Assembly: GCA_920105625.2 (NCBI GenBank)
Contig: OV050032.1
Location: 133,901,897 to 133,965,896 of the forward strand
DNA from: Clusia tigrina
Taxonomy: Eukaryota > Arthropoda > Insecta > Diptera > Clusiidae
Direction of reading: 5' to 3'
Length of the DNA: 64,000 bases
Shown here: one piece after another, positions 33,970 through 45,859 of the stretch
Layout of the letters: each line of letters starts with the position of its first letter
How positions within the stretch are numbered: the stretch's first letter is position 1
Position numbers and translations under genes: made by a program
Notes under the pieces: generated by a model
The model's input: the letters and a program-made list of their open reading frames with translations, nothing else
Database searches by the model: none
Told to the model about the DNA's origin: nothing

Positions 33970-35113
33970 ATTTTTTAATATTCGTCTTTAATTTTTTCTT
34001 CTTGTTTTCCACTTTGATTAATAAAAACACTAGTTCTTCTTCTTACATTTTAACACCATAAATTGTACTTCACTCGCTGTCAATACCTTTCGCGCCATTT
34101 ACTAAATAGTAAATGAAAGCGGTTTGAATTTTCTGTCAGAATAGTGAATACTTACTATTTGTCAAATATTAACTATTAGTGAATGAGGTGAGCTTGTAAG
34201 CAAAGAACATATAGAATAGACAGTTGATATGAATGAATTTGTGCGAGTTCTGCTAGAGTGAGAATATTTTAAAACTGATGTATGTAGTGGTAAAAATACA
34301 GTGCACCCCTCTTTAACTCTAACTATCGTAATTCCTCAATTCACTTAACTTCTCAAAATAGCTGAAAACATAAAATTTTTTTGATAATTTCTCATTGTCA
34401 ATGGACCCTCAAGATCCACAAGTCGAAATATTTCAGTTGCGTTTGAGTAAAAAAATTAATTCGATGAACTAAAATATTGTTTTCGTCGTTATTAAAAAAA
34501 GAAACACTACCTCTGTTTAATTAAAAGCATAAAGCCGTTAACTTAATTCGTTTAGCTGCATTTTTGACATATTTTTTAAGATTTTTCTGAGATTATTGAA
34601 TTTGTTGTTATTTGTGGGAATACTGTAAAAAGGTTTTATTTTCTTTTGACCGGCAATTTCTTAATCTTCGCCTCCCTCTGCCTCTAATTCTAATTATTTA
34701 GTGGCACTTTGCTCCTTCATTCGCCGAGTCAACTCCTCATTCTTCACCACACATCAGAGATGCAAAACTTGATACAATTATAAGTTTTCAAAGATTTTAA
34801 TATTTTATTTTTCATTTGATATGGTGACGAATTAATTTCATAAGTAAAAAAGTCCAAGTAATGCTCACTAATTAAGTTTAGGTTTTAGCGATGAGAAATA
34901 ATGCATATGTCACAGTAGTTGTTGCGAAATAATCAATGACGCCGAATTCCAAGGAATATGTGCGAATTTAACTGTTCCAATGGTTGCGCGAGCGCCGCTT
35001 GCTTTGAGTTTATTATTATATAGTTTATTCTAACACAGTTTATTCTTACAACGGACCCAACTGGTGATATAAGTGACATCATTGTATTATTGGTGATGCG
35101 GCTGCCCAACCCA

Positions 35114-35117
<4 letters not shown>
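33970..35117. other. AT-rich stretch, possible TIR remnant
   Basis: 34,090-34,200 carries short dyads (TTTACTAAATAGTAAAT; ACTATTTGTCAAATATTAAC) and GAATTTTCTGTCAGAATAG. That last motif is close to the reverse complement of the CTATTCTGTCAAAATTCAC motif of the family at 33,100 and 46,780. The rest holds no gene or repeat that I recognise. Confidence 0.35.

Positions 35118-35190
<73 letters not shown>
35118..35190. repeat. (TA)n microsatellite
   Basis: Pure TA repeat of about 73 bp, the fourth large TA tract in the window. Confidence 0.95.
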
Positions 35191-35192
<2 letters not shown>

Positions 35193-35457
35193 ATTACCCT
35201 CAACCAGTTGTCGGGTACGCCAACGCAAGCAGGCACTAGTTCCGCGCGCCATCTATTGACATGCTGTCGCTGTCGCACAGCGTGTTTATGGGCAAGCGGT
35301 ACTAGCCTGTGTTGGCTGCGGAACAACACACTTCGTGTTTCCGGCCACTCAATCAACCGTCTTTCTTTTCTGCGCTGGAGCTGGTGTGAGCGTTTCGTGC
35401 AATCCAAAATAATCTCGGTTACTGGACGTCACACAATTTCTGGAAACTCGAGGAAAT

Positions 35458-35672
35458 ACACTACATATTATATACTTGTTTCTTACACTACATATTATAT
35501 AATTGTTTCTTACACTACATATTATATACTTGTTTCTTACACTACATATTATATAATTGTTTCCTACACTACATATTATATACTTGTTTCTTACACTACA
35601 TATTATATAATTATTTCTTACATTACATATTATATAATTATTTCTTACATTACATATCAATGCACTTATTTC
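35458..35672. repeat. 27-bp tandem repeat alternating two variants
   Basis: Units of the type CTACATATTATATACTTGTT start at 35,458, 35,485, 35,512, 35,539, 35,566, 35,593 and 35,620, and a degenerate one at 35,647. The first five units alternate ACTTG and AATTG at the same position, so the higher-order unit is 54 bp. The array lies just left of the CsRn1-like primer-binding site, so it is probably inside that element's LTR. Confidence 0.93.
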
Positions 35673-35730
35673 ATTTCTTATATTACTGTTTTTATTGGCA
35701 ACGCTACGTTGAGCACGCGAGCAGTCAAAT

Positions 35731-35748
35731 TGGTGACCCCGACGTGAT
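35731..35748 (+). promoter_or_regulatory. tRNA-Trp primer-binding site of CsRn1-like element
   Basis: TGGTGACCCCGACGTGAT is complementary to the 3' end of eukaryotic tRNA-Trp including CCA. CsRn1-lineage Ty3/gypsy elements are known to use tRNA-Trp. The 5' LTR should end a few bases upstream (GCAGTCA, 35,721-35,728). Its left limit lies somewhere after 35,190 but cannot be fixed, because no 3' LTR copy is present for comparison. Confidence 0.8.
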
Positions 35749-35804
35749 CGAAGCACGCATTCGCCCCACCCAAAGGGGTACGAGATAATCAGCACGCGAC
35801 GCAC

Positions 35805-36833
35805 ATGATGCTCCACTCGCTAACGGCCTCAGGATCGGCGCCACCGGCACCACCGGAGCAGCCGCCGACTCAAGCAACGTACGCCGACTCAAGCAGCAGC
35901 TACAACCACCGCACGTGCATGCGCACGCACAGCTTGCTATGCCAACGCCATTGCTACTACCGACACACCGTGCAGGGGAACCTGGGGGACACGCCTCGTT
36001 TTCGTCGCCGCCCGCGATCGAGGAGGTGAATAGCTGCCGGCTCCCACTTTTCTGGAGGAGTAACCCCGATCTGTGGTTTTATCAGATCGAGGCCGCTTTC
36101 CAGGTCCACCATGTGCGCAACAATAACAGCCGTTACAATTTGGTTGATGCGGCGCTCGACCCGGAGACTATTTCCGAGGTTGCGGATGTACTCCTCTCAG
36201 TGCCGCCCGTGGGGAAGTATGAGGCGCTGAAGGTAGCCATACTAAGTCGCCTCACCGACTCGGCGGATCGACAGCTCCACAAGCTACTCGAGCTGGGTGA
36301 CAGGAAGCCGTGTCAACTCCTGCGGCAGATGCGCGCCTTGGCAGGTGACAGGGCCACGGATGACGTCATCCGAGTGAAGTGGCACGAATTGATGGCGCCG
36401 TCAACGCTACGGCTTCTGAAGATTTTGAAAGCTACCAGCCTGGAGGAGCTCGCAGAGGCAGCTGGTCGACAATGGACCTACAGTGGTGGCTACGTCACCT
36501 TCACTCTCGTCTCCGAGACCCCGCTCTCCATTCACGAGCAGATCGTTGCACGATTCAACGGGTAACCCCGTGCATGCAGAGCTTGCCGCGCTGCGCCAGT
36601 CAGTGGCACAGCTCGTGGCACTAACTCGGGAGAATCAGGAGCTGCTGCGTAAGATAACGCCCCCACTTAAGAGGGGTCGCCCTGATACCCGCAGCCCCAG
36701 CCGGCACCGAGATCGCTCTACAGCGCCTGACCAATGTTGGTACCATCAAAAATGCGGGGCGACAGCGCAGCAGTGCCGACCACCGTGTATCTTTGCCGCC
36801 GCCGTGGCTGCCGCCTCGACGTCGTCGGGAAAC
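35805..36833 (+). pseudogene. CsRn1-like gag, one frameshift
   Basis: A Pro-rich N-terminus is followed by FWRSNPDLWFYQIEAAFQVH, AALDPETISEVADVL, LSRLTDSADRQLHKLLELGD and LLRQMRALAGD, the conserved capsid boxes of CsRn1-lineage Gag, in the frame of 35,915-36,565. A frame change near 36,475-36,570 leads to the frame of 36,483-36,836 with ELAALRQSVAQLVAL and the diagnostic zinc motif CWYHQKCGATAQQCRPPC (36,747-36,800). This C-x2-H-type finger replaces the normal CCHC knuckle and is a hallmark of the lineage. GC content is far above the surroundings. Confidence 0.85.
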
Positions 36834-36869
36834 TAGCGCTGCCGACGCCGACTTGGGCGAACGACGCCG

Positions 36870-39800
36870 GCCGACCACCAACCGAAAAACGCCTACACGT
36901 AACGGATCGAACAACATCCACTCGCTTTCTCGTGGACTCGGGTTCAGTGGTCTCCTTACTGCCGAGGGGAACGGTCGCCCGCAAACTACAGCGAAAGAGC
37001 CTCACGCTGTACGCCGCCAACTCATCGCCGAAGCCACATGCGGGCAGCTCATGCTGAAGCTGAACCTCGCCCTGCGGCGGGACTTTACTTGGGCGTTCAC
37101 TGTGGCCGATGTGCAAACCGCCATTCTCGGGGCGGACTTTCTACTATGGGCTCCTGGTAGACCTGAGGGAACGACGCATCGTAGACCCCCTTACCAATAT
37201 CGTGGCAACGGGCCGCATGGACCCGGCTCGAATCTACGGCATCTCCACAGTGGCTCGCATTGATGCACCTGTGGGACCACATGGCGACCGGTGGAGAGCT
37301 CGTCCAGCGCTTCCTGCAACTCGCTTCACCAGCAGGGGTCATGGCCACTGTACCAGACTTGCCGGTACAACACTTCATCGTCACGGAGGGCCCTCCCGTT
37401 TTCGAGCGCCCCCGTAGACTTGTCGGTGACCGACTCGCTGCTGCCAAAGAAGAGTTCGCTGACCTCCTCGACAAGAGGGTGGTACGCCCATCACCGAACC
37501 CATGGGCTAGTCCGCTACACATGGTACCAAAGCCGAATGGAAGCTGGCAAGCAACTGACGACTACCGCCGCCGCACCGCGTGCACCTTGCCAGACCGATA
37601 TCCTCTAGCGATCTTCGAGGACATGATACAGGAGAGCCGGGGAAAAGTCTTATCTCTAAAATCGATCTGCAGAAAGCCTTCTACCAAATCCCGGTTGCCA
37701 AAGCTGACATCCCGAAAGAGGCAGTCACAGCACCTTTCGGCCTCTTAGAGTTCGTGAGTATGCCATTAGGCCTACGCAACTCCGCGCAAACGCTTCAGCG
37801 GCTAATTAATCACCTACTGAGGAAACTCCCCTTCGTGAAGGGCTACGTAGACGAACTGCTCATCGCATCCGAGACGCATGACGAACACCTGCACCATTTG
37901 AGCCAATTGTTGGAGACGCTGAAAGCGGCGAATCTCCGCATCAACCTGGAAAAATGCCAACTCGGTGCTCAGGAGGTTACATTCGCTGGGTATCGGGTCT
38001 CGAAAGAGGGGTTTAGGCCCCCACGCCCAAAGACTCCACCCACTTCCAAGCCCGACAGACTCCACCCAGCTGATACGTTTCCTGGGTATGGTTAATTATT
38101 ACCGCAGGTGTACGAGTATACCGCACGCCGCCGAACTACAGGCCCCGCTCAACGAGCTTCTGAGGAACCTAACGATGAAGAAGGCGGCGATTAGCTGGAC
38201 GACGCAAACGGAGCAGGCATTCCAGCAGTGCAAGACGAGTATTGCAGCAGCTGCAGATTCAGCCTTCCTCTCGCCTACCGCGCCAATCGCTCTCTACACC
38301 GACGCATCGAGCACCGCCATCGGAGCGGCACTCAACCAAGAGCAACCCGATGGGACCTGGAAGCCTTTGGGGTTCTTCTCTAGGAAGCTCAATCCCCCAG
38401 AAACTCGCTACAGGGTCTTCGACAGGGAGTTGCTCGCGGTGTATGCCGCAGTCAGGCACTTCAGGAGGATCCTGGAAGCACACGCCTTCACAGTCCACAC
38501 GGACCACAAGCCGCTCGCCTACGCCGCACACCAACGCTCGGACAAGGCAACGCCGAGGCAGAGCCGGCACCTGGACTACGTCCTCCAATTCAACGCACGA
38601 TTTGTGTACGTTCTCGGGGGAGAAAACGTTGTGGCAGACGCACTTTCGCGAACCTGTACCGTCTCGATGCCTTCCTTCCTCGACGAAGCCACTATCAGCC
38701 TGGAGCAAGTCTCTGACGTAGACCTGTTGGAGAACCCGCGTATCCAACTGGATCGCCTCGCTTTCCAACGACAGCGAGATCTACTGTCTGGTTACCGATG
38801 GGGCGACACGGCCCTATTTGCCACCCAACCTGCGCCGAGCGGCGTTTGGCATCGTAAACGGATCATCCCACTCGAGTGGTCGAGCAACGGCGAAACGTCT
38901 GGTGGCGAAATACTACTGGCCAAGCATGCGCAAAGACGCGCTCCGCTGGGCCCGTGAATGCCAACCATGCCAACGGGCGAAGGTCCATCGCCACAATCGC
39001 GCCGAGTTGCAAAGCTTCGGGGAGACAGATGACAGGTTCTGCCACGTTCATGTAGACCTGACCAAGCTACGGCTGGTGAGAGGACTGTCGCACCGCCTGA
39101 CCATCATCGACCGCTTTTCCCGATGGCCGGTGGCTGTCCCGCTCCCGGACATTCGAGCTGTAACCGTCGCACGAGCGTTCTTCCACAGTTGGGTCTGCAC
39201 TTTCGGCACGCCACTCACCATCACCTCCGACCAGGGGGGTCAATTTGAGGGGGAGCTATTTACGGCTCTCGCGAAAATGACGGGTGCTAACCATGTACAC
39301 ACAACGCCTTACCACCCACAGCCGAACGGCATGGTGGAGAGACTACACCGCACACTAAAAGCGGACTTAATGTGCAGTCCAGACACACGATGGCCAGACG
39401 CCTTGGCAACAGTGCTATTGGGGATGCGGACAAAGAGACCTCAAAGCAACTCCAGCCGAGATGCTCTTCGGCACCCAACTCCGCCTGCCGGGGGAATTCT
39501 ACGGACAACAGAACGACCCTACCACCCAACAGGTTTTCGTCCAACCACTCGAGACAGAAGCCCTTCGTCTTCAAAGAATTGCGCACCTACACGCACGTAT
39601 TCTGCTAGCTGGAAAAAATCCGGAGTCCACTCGAGCCGCCATATAAGGGCCCCCATAAGGCAGTCCGCCGGGTCACCGACAAGAGTTTCATCATCAACTT
39701 GAACAGCGTCGAGCAAGCCATCTCTACGGACTGCTGGAAGCCGGCCTACCCCGAGGTGAGTGACCCAACATCGGCGCCGTCACTGCAGGCACCCCGATCA

Positions 39801-39935
39801 CCATCGCCAACCCGATCGCCACATCCGCAATCGTCGTCATCGTCAGCGACAAATGACCCGCCAGCGATCCACCCAAGGAGTCATCTGAGGAGTCAACCAA
39901 CGCCCCGCTCAGGGGACCAACCCTCACCCTAGCCG
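36870..39935 (+). pseudogene. CsRn1-like pol: protease, RT, RNase H, integrase (multiple frameshifts)
   Basis: Protease has FLVDSGSVVSLLP (36,929-36,967) and GADFLL (37,131-37,148). RT begins VVRPSPNPWASPLHMVPKPN (37,480-37,539) and, after a frameshift near 37,640, continues KIDLQKAFYQIPVAKADIPK and LGLRNSAQTLQRLINHLL. The active site reads YVDE (37,844-37,855) instead of YVDD. RNase H has YTDASSTAIGAAL, DRELLAVY, HTDHKPLAY and VVADALSR. Integrase has CQPCQRAK (38,964-38,987) in its zinc region, then HVDLTKL, TSDQGGQF and PNGMVERLHR for the D, D and E positions. Frame changes occur near 37,100-37,260, 38,030, 38,850 and 39,420. The 3' end and 3' LTR are missing beyond about 39,960. Confidence 0.92.
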
Positions 39936-39960
39936 GGGAGTCGAGCGACGAAACGGGTAT

Positions 39961-41446
39961 CCCTCCTGTCGAAACAGAGTAATTGCATATGGCTTCACAA
40001 CTGATTTAAGTGTTTCAATGAAATAAAATAAATTAATATACACTCAGTAACGTAAACAATTCATTTAGAAAATAAACTAAAGTAAAAGAAAATAGGAAAA
40101 TAAGGAAATTTCCCGATTCTACCTAATTGTTTTTACAAACAAAATTTTTAACATTCGGATTCATCAGCTATTTTTGTATGGTAAATTTTTAAGAAACTCT
40201 TATGAGAACAATCCAATCGGTCATATCATTTAAACACCAAATGTTTTTAACACACTGCTTAATGATAATTATACAGAACGAAAATATATATTATTTTGCA
40301 TTTTTTTATTTTTCCTGTATATACCATTTCTATTACTATTGTTTCCTCAATTGTAAACTAAATGGTTAATTTTAAACAAAAATATTGCTCTTGATATGAG
40401 GTGCTGTGTTTTGAAATTTCTTTTAGAACCAGTGTGTATATACATAAGAAAATGGAAGTACTTAGAAGCGTTACTCTACACAATAACAGCCTACATTTAA
40501 TTAAGCTGATTTATAGAACAATACAACAATTGATGCATTTGTCATAACAAAAGTATGTACTTAAGTAAAATCTATTCAGTTGACGTATAATTTTGTCATT
40601 AATAAAACTGAAATGAACCACAAAAAGAACTAAATAAAGTTTCGAAGGAATAAAGGAAAACAATAACACTAAATTACAAACATCACAAAACATTGCATTA
40701 AATTCTAAAAAATCAAAGCAATGCATAGCAATTTAACACAAGTAAATAAATTTTTGCTTTATCAGGCAAATAAAACTTATGATCATAAAATCTTATGCTT
40801 TTGGTTGTAAAAAATGAAACAAGCATATATTAAAGTATTTTATTTGTTGTATAACAAAGACGGCAAACGAAGAATATTTTCTACAGAGAACATGTAACAT
40901 ATATATACAAAATTAAAGCGATTAAAACTGGGTCATAGTTTCCAGTATAGAAGAAACATGCCATTATGCTAACTATGGAACACAAAGACAATCTCAATCC
41001 AACATATTTTAGAATACCATACCATCAAAAAAGCGCCTCAATCTATGAATAATCTATGCTGTATCTGACTTTCTCTCTAATTTCACAAAAGAACATGTAC
41101 CTTATTGTAAACATCTTAAAATTATGTGACATGATATATAAAATTTAAGTTGCAACACAATTTTAGGTCGAAACTTAGTTTTAAGTATATTTTTAAATAT
41201 AACAATAATAGTTGATTTGTAGTTTGGTTTAAGGTATTAGCAAGAAACTTGCAGTATAAATAATGTAAAACCATTCTTAATATTCATGTTGAAATCCACT
41301 TTAATGCAACAATCTTAAATTCTTTCGGTAATAGTGATTTCGAAGCCGTAGTTAAATATTTCACCACATTTCATTGCAATATTTACATTGATTGAATTAA
41401 AAAATTATTCTTTGAAGGAGCTTGGATATACAAGGAAAGTAATTCT
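39961..41446. other. AT-rich stretch, nothing identified
   Basis: A sharp drop in GC marks the end of the CsRn1-like element near 39,985. Nothing in the following 1.4 kb resembles an LTR, a gene or a tandem repeat. It looks like the AT-rich host background. Confidence 0.5.
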
Positions 41447-41450
41447 TTAA

Positions 41451-43006
41451 CCCTCGACGGTTGAGTCATCCGTTGCCCTTATACGAAGTACAAGGTCCTA
41501 TTTCTATTTGTATGGAATTTTATATGAAAACGCATTTTTTTTTACAATTTTTTTGTGTTGATTTATTATTATTTACTTACATACATGTATAATAATGTTA
41601 GAAAGAAAAAATTTTTTTTTATATAACATTAATTTTTTATGAGTTTTATATGAAAAAGCCTAAAAAACTATTGTTGTGTAGATTGTCCCTCGTCCAACAT
41701 ATTTTCTGTGCAGGTGTAGCATCGATGCATAAGTGTTGAATGCTCTGCACAAACTGGATTGTTACAGGAATGGCAATAGGCCCTTGTTTTCCGCTGCCGT
41801 CCGTACTCAGAACGGCATAGGCGACATGACGGTCTTGATAATATCTAAAAAGAACAAAATTATGTAGTTATTCTGCTTTTGAACATTAGAATTGTTTTTT
41901 CTTACCTTTACATCAAATGCTTCCATTGCGTTCCGTATCCTTGGATATGCGGTTATGCGGTTGTTCAGCGCTCGTTCCTCTATGTTTGGTAGTGCCAATT
42001 GTTTTGTCAGCATCAGTAGGAATGACCGTCGTCTGTCACTTCTTTTTATTGGCTTCATCTCGTTGTATGAAATAAATGCAGCTAATGCAGCAATGTCCAC
42101 TATATTATAAAACATGGCCAATGGCCAGCGGTTTGTTGAGCGCTTGCATGTATATGTGCCAAGCATCTGGTCCATTGTATCAACGCCCGATTTGTTGGCG
42201 TTGTAATCCAATATAGCAAACGGCTTCTTCTTTTCAGTTTGCATGTCCACACCGACAGTATAATGTGGTGTCGACAGCAAAATTATCGCTTTGTTCTTCT
42301 TGGGCACATATGAACATAGTGCTATATCGCCTTCGTTGAAGCCGAACAATGTGCTGCTGACAGGACGCGTATGATTTTTTTGGAATTCCCGAGGCACACA
42401 TGTCTTATTCGAGCGCACTGTTCCAACATATGCGGTTTTCTTCTTGATCAAATTACGCGCCAAATCCAAAGTTGTGAAAAAATTGTCGGCATAAATTGAA
42501 AGTTGAAGTACAACATTCTGCCCTTGATTCACCTCTCGTGCCTGGTCAGGCAATTTCCCAGCGTAAATCATTCCTTTGACAGGATAAAATGATTTTGAAT
42601 CGCACAACCACCATATCTTTATACCGTACTTGGCAGGCTTCGATGGAATGTATTGTGTGAAGCGGGTGCGGCCTCTGTATGGGAATAACTGCTCATCAAC
42701 GGTCACAGCATCATGCGGAGTGTAAGCTGCTGCCAAGTTAGACTGCAAAATTTGCCAAATATCATCAATAGCCGCAGTTTTGCTGTTGATTTGTCTCTTT
42801 TCACACGTTCCCGTACTAAACATATTTAAATCTCAATAGAAACTAAACTATTGGTCGGATCGCTTTGAAATTTTTTAAGCGATTCTAGATAAAATTTCCT
42901 TGGAATACATATGGGGGTCGGGTATACTTCCCATGGACCATCAAGGAGTAATTTCAGTTTGAAAATGAAAAAAGGGACCCCAGGGACCTTCTCACTCGCC
43001 GGAGGG
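41451..43006 (-). mobile_element. piggyBac-family element, 1556 bp, N-terminal half deleted
   Basis: TTAA flanks both ends (41,447-41,450 and 43,007-43,010). The element begins CCCTCGACGG and ends CCGGAGGG, so both ends read CCCT inward, which is diagnostic of piggyBac. The transposase runs leftward. Only about 180 bp lie between the right end and the first conserved codons, whereas a complete element needs several hundred more, so the 5' coding part was deleted internally. The ends remain suitable for mobilisation in trans. Confidence 0.93.
41668..42823 (-). pseudogene. piggyBac transposase C-terminal two-thirds with a 61-bp intron
   Basis: Exon 1 (42,823-41,906) gives 306 residues, starting at an ATG that is probably internal. 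It contains TVDEQLFPYRGRTRF (first catalytic Asp, residue 43), YADNFFTTLDLA (second, 113) and NKSGVDTMDQM (third pair, 215 and 218). A 61-bp intron with GTAAG and TTCTTTTTAG ends (41,905-41,845) joins in frame to exon 2 (41,844-41,668). Exon 2 encodes the Cys-rich targeting domain (SCRLCRSEYG, YCHSCNNPVCAEHS, HRCYTC). Reading through the intron gives the false end MSPMPF. About ten residues before YADN look deleted in frame. The N-terminal region is lost, so activity is unlikely. Confidence 0.88.
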
Positions 43007-43010
43007 TTAA

Positions 43011-44356
43011 AGTATTGATATATATTTTATATTTTTGAATTAGTATATTTCATTTGTGGTTTACTACAGTAATGCCGCATTCGAAGAAGTGCCATAGAAC
43101 CATTCTACTGGAATTTACAGCTTTTTCAAAACCCTACCAAAACAATTCTAACTTATTCTGAACTGAATGTACTCGTACATACATGTGTGAATATATGTAA
43201 ATAATTTTTATATTAAATAAAGTTATAATGTATTAATAATTTGTGTGTTATAAATTTATTTTAGTATTGTGATATATTTTATTTTTTATTCTTTTTTGTT
43301 ACATTTTATTATTATTATATAGTTCTTTAATTAAATTTATATAATCAATTTATATTAATTGGTTTTTAGTATTTTTATTTTAATACTAATATATATAATT
43401 TAATATATTGTAATGTATATAATCGGCCTACAGGGGAACCGAGCATCCAAATGAAAAATTTACTCGGTAACGCATCACTGCATAACGCCTAAGTGGCGTG
43501 GAAAGTACAAAATTGATAATAAAATTATTTGCTTTACAAAAACTTGCCATTTATTCCAAATACTTTTCGCTTTTCTATACAGGCTGAATATATCTCATGC
43601 TTTTTCCCCACGTCATCTTGCATAACTTCCATCCAATTAGCAAACAGATTGAAAATATCAAGAATAATTAAGAATTCAAGTATTTATTAAATACACCTTT
43701 TTAATGTACTGGATTTTACATTTTTTGCATATTTTGTCAGTGCAGAGTCCGCAATGCTTCGAAATAATATAATTGAGTGCGTTTCATGTGCGCGAGTATT
43801 TGCCTTGACACATCAACGATTTGTAACACTACTAATAATATTTTCTACAATACGAAATAATATTTTCAATAAAATATTGTCTTGATTTCTTGACCAGCAA
43901 AAAATTGTAAACAAACACAGCTGTTATTTATTCACCACTTTACACAAACATGGCCACCCACATATAGTATACGTATACAACAAATATAATAAATTCAAAT
44001 ACACTATACTTGTTGTGAAGATGAAAAAAAACAAGTGCAAATATTTTCATTACACACGCCTAAAAAGCGTATAATTCTCAAAAGATGTACATTTAGCATA
44101 GGGGCCTTGTGCTTAAAAGAATTACTCACCCTGAGCAATGCTAAAACCAAAGCTTACCTCCCACCTTAGATCACTCAAAATGCATACACACTCATCACCA
44201 TAGTAATTCTACCAGCAATAAGGGGAGAACGTTTGAACATAAGCGAATAAACCAGCTCTCATACCAATCGCAAAAATTAAAACCATGGCGAAAACAGGAG
44301 CACTTAATAATTTACGCAGTACATTAATACTTATGCAAGCGGCGAAATACATCAAT
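43011..44356. other. AT-rich stretch, no supported gene
   Basis: Low-complexity AT sequence. A more GC-rich patch at 43,430-43,505 contains the short dyad AACGCCTAAGTGGCGT, and there is nothing else I can identify. Confidence 0.4.
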
Positions 44357-44605
44357 TATTTTGAATTTAATGGCTTTATCACGAAAACATTATACGAGTG
44401 AGAGGAGAAGCACAGAAGAGTCGGCGATGGATCGGTCGCTTCGGGCGCGGTGAAGAAGACTAAGGGTGTCCCCCATTTTGAATTTAACGGCTTTATTACG
44501 AAAACAATGCACGAGTGAGAGGAGAAGCCCACAAGAGTCGGCGATGGATCGGCCGGTTCGGGTGAACAAGACAAATAGTGACAGCTATTTTGAATTTAAC
44601 GGCTA
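44357..44605. repeat. 117-bp tandem duplication with partial third copy
   Basis: ATTTTGAATTTAAYGGC occurs at 44,358, 44,475 and 44,587. The first two units also share CGAGTGAGAGGAGAAGC and AGAGTCGGCGATGGATCGG. The third copy holds only the first 20 or so bases and ends in unrelated sequence. Open frames across it (44,356-44,574 and 44,496-44,759, minus) reflect the repeat. Confidence 0.85.
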
Positions 44606-44790
44606 ATTTCAAATTTAACGGTTCCTGTACAACAACACTTCCTGGAGGCCATACTCTGCGGCTGGCCGTCGTAGCAGTCACCACTAAGAACTCGAGGCCT
44701 TTTCTGGAGGAACAGTCAACGAATATACATCGATCTACCATCATCGACATCAGCAGCAATGAAAGGTATAATTAAATATTAAATATAAAT

Positions 44791-45022
44791 TAACTCAGAC
44801 AGAGCCAGGAGTTTATGATTTTCACCGACGCTTCCTAGGACTTGTATATTAACTTAGACAGAGAAAGGAGTTTGTGGTTTTCACCGACTCTCCTTGGGAC
44901 TTGTATACTAACTTGGACAGAGCCAGAAGTTTATGGTTTTCACTGACTCTCCCTGGGACTTGTATACTAACTTAGACAGAGCCAGGAGTTTATGGTTTTC
45001 ACCGACTCTCCCTTTTAATTGT
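44791..45022. repeat. 59-bp minisatellite, 4 copies
   Basis: Units starting TAACT(T/C)(A/G)GACAGAG at 44,791, 44,850, 44,909 and 44,968, each with GTTTTCACCGACTCTCC-like cores, end where the CAAAACCAGTGCTACCAAAT block begins. Confidence 0.93.
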
Positions 45023-45066
45023 CAAAACCAGTGCTACCAAATGCTAGACTGCTAAGCGATAGGTAT

Positions 45067-45137
45067 CGTTTTATTCACACTCGCGTTGAAACACAGTTAA
45101 TTGCTGTGTTTCTTTCAACGCGAGTCTGAATAAAACG
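45067..45137. repeat. Long palindrome built from the GTTGAAAGAAACACAG end motif
   Basis: The left arm (45,067-45,096) and right arm (45,104-45,137) are complementary except for a short insertion (TTTC) in the right arm, around a 7-bp centre. The arm contains ACTCGCGTTGAAACACAG, the same end motif as the MITE at 7388-7785 and as 46,535-46,556. The structure is what two element ends meeting head to head would leave. Confidence 0.85.
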
Positions 45138-45859
45138 CCCGCTTATCCATACATATGGACCGCTTAGTTAAGTAAGGTATGCGCTTAAAGTTGAGCACCT
45201 CAAATAGAAGGGCTGCCAAAACCATTTTGTGGTCTATTGTGAACGAGAAAAATAGTAAACCAAAAATAAACCGCTGTAATTATATAAAAAGCTGTCATAT
45301 AAAATGGAGAACAAACAAAATATGTTTGTAAATAATTTAATAACTATTAATTTAAATTAAAAATGAAAGTGAAACTAACTTATAAAGTGAAACTAACTTA
45401 TAAATATTTTGATTGAAATTAATTAAAATTGTTGTTTTGTGTGTTCAATAGCAAACGAAGCGGTGGAGTAGAGAGGAGACAATGGGTCTGCTGAGATGCT
45501 ACCAGGCGCGTAAGGAGTATTTTTATTTGTTGTATTTTATTTAAATGATTTGAACTGACTGAATATGTACCTATTTATTGCTATAAGATATAGTGAAATA
45601 TTTTTTGCAATCCATAAATTAAGAAAACCATTTTTCAATTAACGTTTACATTTATTTAATGCCAAATATGGGTTAATTTTGTTTTCTAACAAAGGATATC
45701 TTACTATTCGAACATATGTCTAAAAAATTTTATAAAATAAATGTCTGAAAATTATACATATATACATAAAATTTATCTTTAAACTACATTTGTTTGTGGT
45801 GATTATATCTAAATTATTTTTTGTCGTTGCAAATAATTTATGAGTGATTCCCGTCTATT
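45138..45859. other. Non-coding part of the Harbinger-related repeat
   Basis: 45,205-45,310 matches 32,950-33,030, and the reverse complement of about 7595-7680. The remaining sequence to 45,859 is AT-rich, with a duplicated GTGAAACTAACTTATAAA at 45,367 and 45,387. Confidence 0.5.

Noticed and set aside
35208..35816. ORFs on both strands with repeated SYTTYYI or VRNKYIICS units
   Set aside because: They are the 27-bp tandem repeat, whose period is a multiple of three, read on either strand.
38259..38768. 169-codon minus-strand ORF
   Set aside because: Antisense of the CsRn1-like RNase H in GC-rich sequence, where stops are rare.
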